A stretch of 5,144 nucleotides of DNA from Actinomycetes bacterium (GTDB lineage: Bacteria > Actinomycetota > Thermoleophilia > Solirubrobacterales > Solirubrobacteraceae), in the NCBI GenBank assembly GCA_023405705.1, contig JAEXXR010000057.1, forward strand, positions 1 through 5,144, in the 5' to 3' direction. The position numbers and the translations under genes were made by a program. Under the pieces are notes generated by a model. That model was not told the origin of the DNA. It did not search any database and saw only the letters and a list, made by a program, of their open reading frames with translations. Numbering within the stretch: the first letter of the stretch is position 1; each line of letters starts with the position of its first letter. Shown piece by piece: positions 1 through 3,513 of the stretch.

Positions 1-25
1 GCGTCTGCAGCGGCGGCCCGAGGGC

Positions 26-66
26 GCGAGCCCACGCCGTCGCGCGCCGGCGGCGGGCCGGCTCGC
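26..66 (-). terminator. Possible GC-rich hairpin after the plasmid-stabilization-like gene
   Basis: The 7-base arms GCGAGCC (26-32) and GGCTCGC (60-66) are exact reverse complements, starting 1 base past the TGA stop (70-68) of the leftward gene. The 27-base loop is itself GC-rich and can form smaller hairpins. There is no T-tract on the downstream side, so this is not a classical intrinsic terminator. In such GC-rich DNA a 7-bp stem could arise by chance, so the call rests mainly on its position. Confidence 0.25.
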
Positions 67-67
67 C

Positions 68-409
68 TCACTTCTTCGCGTCGACCGCCTTGCGCAGCTG
101 CTCCTTGCTCATGTTCGAGCGGCCGTCGACGCCGAGCTTCCTCGCCTCTTCGTAGAGCTGGTCGCGGGTGCGGCCGCGCGGCCGTCTCGTGCCGGAGCGG
201 AGGCCGCCGCGGCGACCGGAGGAGATGTCGCGTCTGGAGGTGCGCGAGGCCGTTCTCGACTCGCCGCTGCGCGCCTTCTCCTTGTTGACCGTGCGGGCCG
301 CGATCTCCTCGGCGCGTCTCTCGCTGCGGCCCTGCTCGAGCTGCGACTCCTTCACGTGCTCGTACTGACGCGCGCGCTTCGTTCCCTTTCTCACGCCTCT
401 CGGAGGCAT
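68..409 (-). CDS. Small basic 'plasmid stabilization'-type protein with C-terminal Rho_N/SAP-like segment
   Basis: This encodes a 113-residue, strongly basic protein. Residues about 11-52 (KRARQYEHVK, then RRAEEIAARTVNKE and KARSGES) match a conserved core I recognise from small actinobacterial and proteobacterial proteins usually labelled 'plasmid stabilization protein'. A low-complexity Arg/Ser/Gly linker follows (about 53-80). Residues about 80-110 (RTRDQLYEEARKLGV, then MSKEQLRKAV) have the helix-extended-helix look of Rho termination factor N-terminal (Rho_N)/SAP-like domains, which bind nucleic acid. The start at 409 is preferred over an in-frame ATG at 451 because AGGTGA lies about 6 bases upstream of it and family homology begins here. 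The family's function is not firmly established and the plasmid label is historical. A nucleic-acid-binding role is inferred from charge and the Rho_N-like segment. It is separated from the SRPBCC gene upstream by 134 bp, so it may have its own promoter, although I saw no convincing -35/-10 pair. Confidence 0.85.
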   Translation of the reverse strand: MPPRGVRKGTKRARQYEHVKESQLEQGRSERRAEEIAARTVNKEKARSGESRTASRTSRRDISSGRRGGLRSGTRRPRGRTRDQLYEEARKLGVDGRSNMSKEQLRKAVDAKK

Positions 410-543
410 CTGTGTCACCTCGCTGCAGTTCGACTGGACGTTCTGTCGCAACGACTACCCGGCGCACCGCCTCGTATTCGCGCGCCGTCAGCCGGCGGAG
501 GCGCGGGCGGCGCGGGCCGGGAGCCGCGTGGGCGCAGCCGCGC

Positions 544-1062
544 CTACGTCGCCGCCGGTCTGCTGCTGCCCTGGACCGACGCCTCGCGCGGACTGTCGCG
601 CGGCGGCAGCGCGCCGCCCGGGATCGGCTCCCTTCTCTCCGCGAGCGCCTTCAGCCGCCGCAGCGACTCCTTGTTGCGCAGCCGCACGAGCGGGTCGGTC
701 AGCGGGTTCATGAACAGGCGGCTGCGCAGGTCGGCGGGGTCCTCGTCCATCGTCACGTGCGTTCTGCCGGCTCCCCGCGGCTCCAGCCGCAGCAGCACGT
801 GGGCGCGCGTGAAGGGACGGGCCTTGACGAGCATTCTCAGCCGCCGGTCGGGGGTCGCGTCGAGCACCTCGGAGTGGTCGGCGACCGTCAGCGGGCCGAT
901 CCCGACGCGGTGGTCGAAGGCGGTGCCGGGCGCCGGCCAGCCCGGATCGGCACGGCGGATCTCACGCGAGCCGACGACCCAGCGCGCGAACGAGCGCGGG
1001 TCGGCGAGGACCGCGTAGACGGAGGCGGGCGGGGCGTCGACGTCGATCTCGTTGTGGGCCAT
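544..1062 (-). CDS. SRPBCC (START/polyketide-cyclase-like) family protein
   Basis: This is a 172-residue protein of the SRPBCC helix-grip fold, which forms a hydrophobic pocket. The N-terminus is typical: a first beta strand (NEIDVDAPPASVYAVLADP, about 4-22), then FARWVVGSREI. Strands continue at about 47-60 (TAFDHRVGIGPLTVADHSE region) and about 74-108 (RLRMLVKARPF, then HVLLRLEP, then THVTMDED). A long C-terminal amphipathic helix spans about 123-143 (DPLVRLRNKESLRRLKALAE). The last 25 residues are Pro/Arg/Ser-rich and probably disordered. The ligand cannot be deduced; family members act as small-molecule carriers, cyclases or chaperone-like proteins. Start ATG at 1062 fits the fold, but the Shine-Dalgarno is weak (GGGAA about 12 bases upstream). 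It follows a hairpin cluster after the HAD gene and so may be separately transcribed. Confidence 0.85.
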   Translation of the reverse strand: MAHNEIDVDAPPASVYAVLADPRSFARWVVGSREIRRADPGWPAPGTAFDHRVGIGPLTVADHSEVLDATPDRRLRMLVKARPFTRAHVLLRLEPRGAGRTHVTMDEDPADLRSRLFMNPLTDPLVRLRNKESLRRLKALAERREPIPGGALPPRDSPREASVQGSSRPAAT

Positions 1063-1101
1063 GCCGACGCCGGTTCCCGCGCCCGGCGGCGGCCAATCGC
1101 A

Positions 1102-1144
1102 CGCGGTCCGCGAACCGCGCCGCTTCGCCGCCTCGCCGCGAAGC
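1102..1144. repeat. Two adjacent small inverted repeats in the HAD-SRPBCC gap
   Basis: CGCGGT (1102-1107) pairs with ACCGCG (1114-1119) across a 6-base loop. GCTTCGC (1122-1128) pairs exactly with GCGAAGC (1138-1144) across a 9-base loop. Both lie between the HAD terminator-like hairpin and the SRPBCC start. They could form leader structures in an mRNA reading into the SRPBCC gene, serve as backup termination structures, or be chance products of GC-rich sequence. Confidence 0.3.
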
Positions 1145-1156
1145 CGCCGGGCGCGC

Positions 1157-1187
1157 AGCCGCCGCGCGCATGCACCGCGCGGTGGCT
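1157..1187 (-). terminator. Strong hairpin just after the HAD phosphatase stop codon
   Basis: On the minus strand the arms AGCCACCGCGCG and CGCGCGGCGGCT pair over 12 positions with a single A/C mismatch, closed by a 7-base loop (GTGCATG). The stem begins 5 bases after the TAG stop (1195-1193) of the HAD gene. Length, GC content and placement fit a transcription terminator for the hydrolase-HAD unit. No T-tract follows, as is common for hairpin terminators reported in high-GC actinobacteria. On the plus-strand RNA the mismatch would be a G-U wobble, so the hairpin could work in either direction. Confidence 0.5.
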
Positions 1188-1192
1188 CGTGC

Positions 1193-1861
1193 CTACGCGA
1201 GCGCCTCGTCCAACCGCCCGGCCAGCGCCTCCGCGTCCTCGTACACCGAACGAGCGCCGGCGTCGCGCAGCTCCGCAGCGCCGAAGCCGCCGCTCAGCAG
1301 CCCGATCGTCGCCATCCCGATCCGCTCGGCGGCGCGGCAGTCCCAGACGCTGTCGCCGACCAGCAGCGCCGAGCCGGCGTCGCCGCCGGCTCTCTCCAGC
1401 GCGACCTCCAGCAGCTCCGGCGCCGGCTTCGTCTCCTCGACGTCGGCCGAGGTCGTCCAGCCGTCGAGCAGGTCGCGCGCGTCGAGCTGGTCGAGGTAGC
1501 GGTCGAGCTCCTCGGCCTTGCCGGAGGAGGCGAGCACGACGGTCAGCCCGCGCTGCTTCAGCGCGGCGATCAGGTCGCGCGCGCCGGGCAGCGGCCTCGC
1601 CTCGTCGATCAGCTCGGAGTAGTGCTCGGTGTGCGCGTCGCGGATCGCGTCGCCGTGCTCGGACTCGACCGCGTCGCCGGCGACGTGCCCGACGTACTTG
1701 TCGCCGCCCATCCCGACGGCGCGGTGCAGCGTCGCCGCCGGCAGCTCGACGCCGGCGGCGTCGCGGAAGGCCCGTTGCCAGGCGATCGCGTGCAGGTAGT
1801 TGGTGTCGACGAGCGTGCCGTCGACGTCGAGCAGGATCGTGCGGATAGGGGAAGCAGCCAT
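1193..1861 (-). CDS. HAD-superfamily hydrolase, subfamily IA (phosphoglycolate phosphatase/beta-phosphoglucomutase-like)
   Basis: This is a 222-residue cytosolic HAD phosphatase-type protein with all four catalytic motifs. Motif I is LLDVDGTLVD, with nucleophile Asp12 and acid/base Asp14. Motif II is VVLASSGK, with Ser112. Motif III is the Lys in ETKPAPE (Lys145). Motif IV is LLVGDSVWD, with Asp170 and Asp174. Residues about 17-88 form the helical C1-type cap inserted after motif I, as in subfamily IA (NYLHAIAWQRAF, then AVGMGGDKYVGHVAG). Length is normal for the family. It probably hydrolyses a small phosphorylated metabolite using Mg2+, but the substrate cannot be read from sequence; a phosphomutase role is less likely but not excluded. 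It starts 22 bp after the stop of the alpha/beta hydrolase, so the two are probably one transcript. Its Shine-Dalgarno is weak (GGGGAAG about 10 bases upstream). It is followed at once by a terminator-like hairpin. Confidence 0.92.
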   Translation of the reverse strand: MAASPIRTILLDVDGTLVDTNYLHAIAWQRAFRDAAGVELPAATLHRAVGMGGDKYVGHVAGDAVESEHGDAIRDAHTEHYSELIDEARPLPGARDLIAALKQRGLTVVLASSGKAEELDRYLDQLDARDLLDGWTTSADVEETKPAPELLEVALERAGGDAGSALLVGDSVWDCRAAERIGMATIGLLSGGFGAAELRDAGARSVYEDAEALAGRLDEALA

Positions 1862-1883
1862 GGCCGGGCAGCTTCCCCGTGCC

Positions 1884-2729
1884 TCATCTGACGAACCGCC
1901 CGACGAACTCCAGCGCCGTGTCGGCGACCTCGCGCCAGCCCGAGTCGATCGTCAGCGCGTGGCCGCGGTTCTCCATCTCGACGATCTCCGTCACGCCCGG
2001 GTTCTTCTTCTGCTTCTTGTACGCGGCGTTGGCGATCGCCCACGGGACCGTGTGGTCCTTCTCGCCCGAGATGATCAGCAGCGGCCCGCGGTCGGGGTTT
2101 CTGCTGTTGACCTTCGCCTCGGTCCACGGGTTGAGGTTCGCCGTCGCCGCCTGGAACAGCGGCAGGCCGGCGGCTGGGACCGCGTAGGTGTTGTACAGCT
2201 CCTTCGCCTCGTCCTCGCTGACCGCGTTCGCGAAGCCGTAGCGGAACTGCTCGTAGGTGAGCGGGACGGCGCGGTTGCGGTTGGCCGGGTTGCCGAGCAC
2301 CGGGGAGGCCGACTTGAGCGAGGAGACCGGCAGCGGCAGCACCCCGCGGAACGGCGCCGGATCGATCGCGACCGAGGCGGCGGACAGCCCGCGCCCGGCG
2401 AGGATCTGCGTCAGCAGGCCGCCGAAGGAGTGGCCGACGATCGCCGGCTTCTTCGCCAGCCCGCCGATCACCTCGGCGAAGTGGTCGGCGACCTCGCCGA
2501 CGCTCTTGCGCGCGAGCGCGTCCGGGTTCGCGTTCGCCTCCTCGACGGTGGCGGGGTCGTCGGGCCAGCCGGGCGTCAGCGGCGTGTAGCCGGCCTGCTC
2601 GAACAGCTCCGCCCAGCGGTCCCAGCTGCTCGGCAGCAGCCACAGCCCGTGGACGAAGACGACCGGCGTGCGGTCGGTCCGGTTCGCCTCCGCGACCTGC
2701 TCGGCCTCGTGGTCGGTGATCGTCGCCAT
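1884..2729 (-). CDS. Alpha/beta-fold hydrolase
   Basis: This is a 281-residue alpha/beta hydrolase with a complete catalytic set. The oxyanion-loop motif VVFVHG is at 23-28, with the following GLW turn. The nucleophile elbow is GHSFGG at 99-104 (Ser101). The probable acid is Asp225 in LLIISGEKDHTVP, and His257 in NRGHALT completes the triad. A cap-like insertion lies at about 130-210 between the nucleophile and acid strands. No signal peptide is seen, so it is probably cytoplasmic. Substrate is unknown: esterase, lipase-like or another small-ester hydrolase are all possible. I chose the ATG at 2729 over the one at 2735 because GGAGG sits 8 bases before the former and only 2 bases before the latter. 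The reading frame stays open upstream to 3278, but that part is antisense to another gene and has no protein-like character. It is the first gene of a probable two-gene unit with the HAD phosphatase. Confidence 0.9.
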   Translation of the reverse strand: MATITDHEAEQVAEANRTDRTPVVFVHGLWLLPSSWDRWAELFEQAGYTPLTPGWPDDPATVEEANANPDALARKSVGEVADHFAEVIGGLAKKPAIVGHSFGGLLTQILAGRGLSAASVAIDPAPFRGVLPLPVSSLKSASPVLGNPANRNRAVPLTYEQFRYGFANAVSEDEAKELYNTYAVPAAGLPLFQAATANLNPWTEAKVNSRNPDRGPLLIISGEKDHTVPWAIANAAYKKQKKNPGVTEIVEMENRGHALTIDSGWREVADTALEFVGRFVR

Positions 2730-2801
2730 CTTCATGCCCTCCCGTTCGGTTGCTGCGCCGTGGCGAGCGGCTGACGGGCGCCGGTCGCGTGCCTGCTCGC
2801 G

Positions 2802-2807
2802 ATCGTA
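2802..2807 (-). promoter_or_regulatory. Candidate -10 element (TACGAT) for the alpha/beta hydrolase gene
   Basis: TACGAT on the minus strand fits the TAnnnT pattern of actinobacterial housekeeping -10 boxes and stands out in GC-rich surroundings. It would give a 5' leader of about 65 bases before the ATG at 2729. No good -35 match lies 16-19 bases upstream. The octamer GCTCGCGA (plus strand) occurs at 2795-2802 and again at 2815-2822, exactly 20 bp apart and flanking this box, which could mark regulator binding. Confidence 0.4.
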
Positions 2808-2951
2808 TCCGCGCGCTCGCGACGCGCCGATGAGGATTCGCTCGGGTTCGGCGTCGAGCGCCCGCGCGCCAACCTCGGCCTCGCCCGCCGCGCACCGGTC
2901 CCGCCGGTCGCGCGCCGACCACCCGTCGCACCGCCCTCCGGCGCGTCGGTT

Positions 2952-2978
2952 TTGCCGATTCGCGGGCGCGGGTACCGC
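2952..2978 (+). promoter_or_regulatory. Weak candidate promoter for a leaderless USP-like transcript
   Basis: TTGCCG (2952-2957) and TACCGC (2973-2978) are separated by 15 bp. The second element ends 7 bases before the ATG at 2986, so transcription could start at or near the start codon. This would fit the absence of any Shine-Dalgarno sequence before that gene. The spacer is short and the -10 lacks the final T, so this is tentative. Confidence 0.2.
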
Positions 2979-2985
2979 TGTGGCC

Positions 2986-3393
2986 ATGCGACTGCTCGTG
3001 GTGGTGGAGGAGGCGATCTCGGCGGAGCTGCTGCGCAGCGTCGTGAGCGACCTGCCCGACGACGCCGAGGTGTTCGTGATCGCGCCCGCGACGACCCACT
3101 CGCCGCTGCGCTTCTGGGTCTCCGACGTCGACCGCGCGATCGAGCACGCCGAGCGCACCGAGGTCGAGACGGTCGAGCGCCTGACCGAGGCCGGCATCGA
3201 CGCCTCCGGCGAGGTCGGCGACAGCGAGCCGCTCGTCGCCGTCCAGGACGCGCTCGTCACCTTCCCCGCCGACCGCATCGTGATCGTCGGCCACCCCGAC
3301 GGCCACCGCGACTACCGCGAAGACGGCGACCTCGCCCGCGAGGTCCGCGAACGCTTCGGCATCCCCGTCGACTTCGGCACCGTCGCGGGCTGA
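2986..3393 (+). CDS. Universal stress protein-like (UspA-fold) small protein
   Basis: This is a 135-residue, acidic, soluble protein with a Rossmann-like pattern. Strand 1 is MRLLVVVEEAI (1-11), followed by a helix. Strand 2 is AEVFVIAPA (27-35). A long helix runs about 46-70 (DVDRAIEHAERTEVETVERL). Then GIDASGEVGDSEPLVAVQDAL (70-90) is the USP-typical strand ending in a conserved 'V-G-D' plus helix, and strand 4 is ADRIVIVGHPDG (95-106). The usual nucleotide-binding glycine signature (G-2X-G-9X-G-S/T) is not evident after strand 4; the sequence reads HRDYREDGDLAREV, so ATP binding is doubtful. Start ATG at 2986 is at the natural first strand; a GTG two codons earlier (2980) is possible. No Shine-Dalgarno precedes either, so it may be leaderless. 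It lies 120 bp before the acyl-CoA dehydrogenase on the same strand, but operator-like sites between them suggest separate control. The family assignment is by pattern, not by a diagnostic motif. Confidence 0.75.
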   Translation: MRLLVVVEEAISAELLRSVVSDLPDDAEVFVIAPATTHSPLRFWVSDVDRAIEHAERTEVETVERLTEAGIDASGEVGDSEPLVAVQDALVTFPADRIVIVGHPDGHRDYREDGDLAREVRERFGIPVDFGTVAG

Positions 3394-3413
3394 AGATCCC
3401 CCCTCGAACCGAT

Positions 3414-3429
3414 GTGAACCGCGATTCAC
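3414..3429. promoter_or_regulatory. Operator-like palindrome 1 upstream of the AidB-type gene
   Basis: GTGAACCGCGATTCAC is a 16-bp imperfect palindrome (outer GTGAA/TTCAC arms exact). Its reverse complement differs at only one base from a second site 30 bp downstream. Size and symmetry suit a homodimeric regulator such as a TetR-family repressor. Confidence 0.6.
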
Positions 3430-3439
3430 GCCGGTGCTG

Positions 3440-3445
3440 TAGTGT
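3440..3445 (+). promoter_or_regulatory. Candidate -10 element (TAGTGT) for the AidB-type gene
   Basis: TAGTGT matches TAnnnT and overlaps the first two bases of operator-like site 2, so a bound repressor would cover the transcription start (about 3452). The -35 region would fall inside operator-like site 1, but no good TTGACA-like hexamer is seen there. The predicted 5' leader is about 60 bases. Confidence 0.35.
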
Positions 3446-3459
3446 GAATCTCGGTTCAC
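3444..3459. promoter_or_regulatory. Operator-like palindrome 2 upstream of the AidB-type gene
   Basis: GTGAATCTCGGTTCAC is a 16-bp imperfect palindrome, matching 15 of 16 bases of the reverse complement of site 1. Site-to-site distance is exactly 30 bp, about three helical turns, which would place two bound dimers on the same face of the DNA. It lies 54 bp before the start codon of the dehydrogenase. Confidence 0.6.
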
Positions 3460-3502
3460 GCGGGCCCGGCCGCGCGCCGAACCGTTGACGATCCCGGGTG
3501 AC

Positions 3503-3507
3503 GGAGG
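3503..3507 (+). promoter_or_regulatory. Ribosome binding site of the AidB-type gene
   Basis: GGAGG is 6 bases before the ATG at 3514. It is the strongest Shine-Dalgarno in the window and fixes the start of a coding region whose end is not in view. Confidence 0.8.
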
Positions 3508-3513
3508 AGCGGG

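Larger units (their letters stand above)
2736..2985. other. Divergent intergenic region between hydrolase and USP-like genes
   Basis: These 250 bp separate the starts of two divergent genes and must hold both promoters. The only good core element seen is a minus-strand TACGAT (2807-2802) serving the hydrolase. The plus-strand side shows only a poor promoter candidate close to the start codon. No convincing gene, repeat family or RNA is visible here. The frames open across it look like products of composition. Confidence 0.5.

Noticed and set aside
410..451. Longer start (ATG at 451) for the small basic protein
   Set aside because: The ATG at 409 has a good AGGTGA at proper spacing and matches where family homology begins.
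412..1848. 478-residue open frame on the plus strand
   Set aside because: It is antisense to the SRPBCC and HAD genes, and its product is dominated by Arg/Ala/Pro runs. The opposite-strand frames have clear family motifs.
1800..2774. 324-residue open frame on the plus strand
   Set aside because: It is antisense to the alpha/beta hydrolase, whose catalytic triad and ribosome binding site are clear; the product has no recognisable motif.
2736..3278. N-terminal extension of the alpha/beta hydrolase to an ATG at 3278
   Set aside because: The extra 180-odd residues are antisense to the USP-like gene and low-complexity. The GGAGG before 2729 and the hydrolase fold starting there fix the shorter start.
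3394..3513. Ada-box-type site before the AidB-type gene
   Set aside because: No AAT/GCAA-type Ada motif was visible; the only strong signals are the twin palindromes.
3394..3513. Twin palindromes as a short CRISPR or mobile-element repeat
   Set aside because: Only two copies exist, each an internal dyad, close to a start codon and overlapping a -10-like box. No target duplications or spacer array are present.
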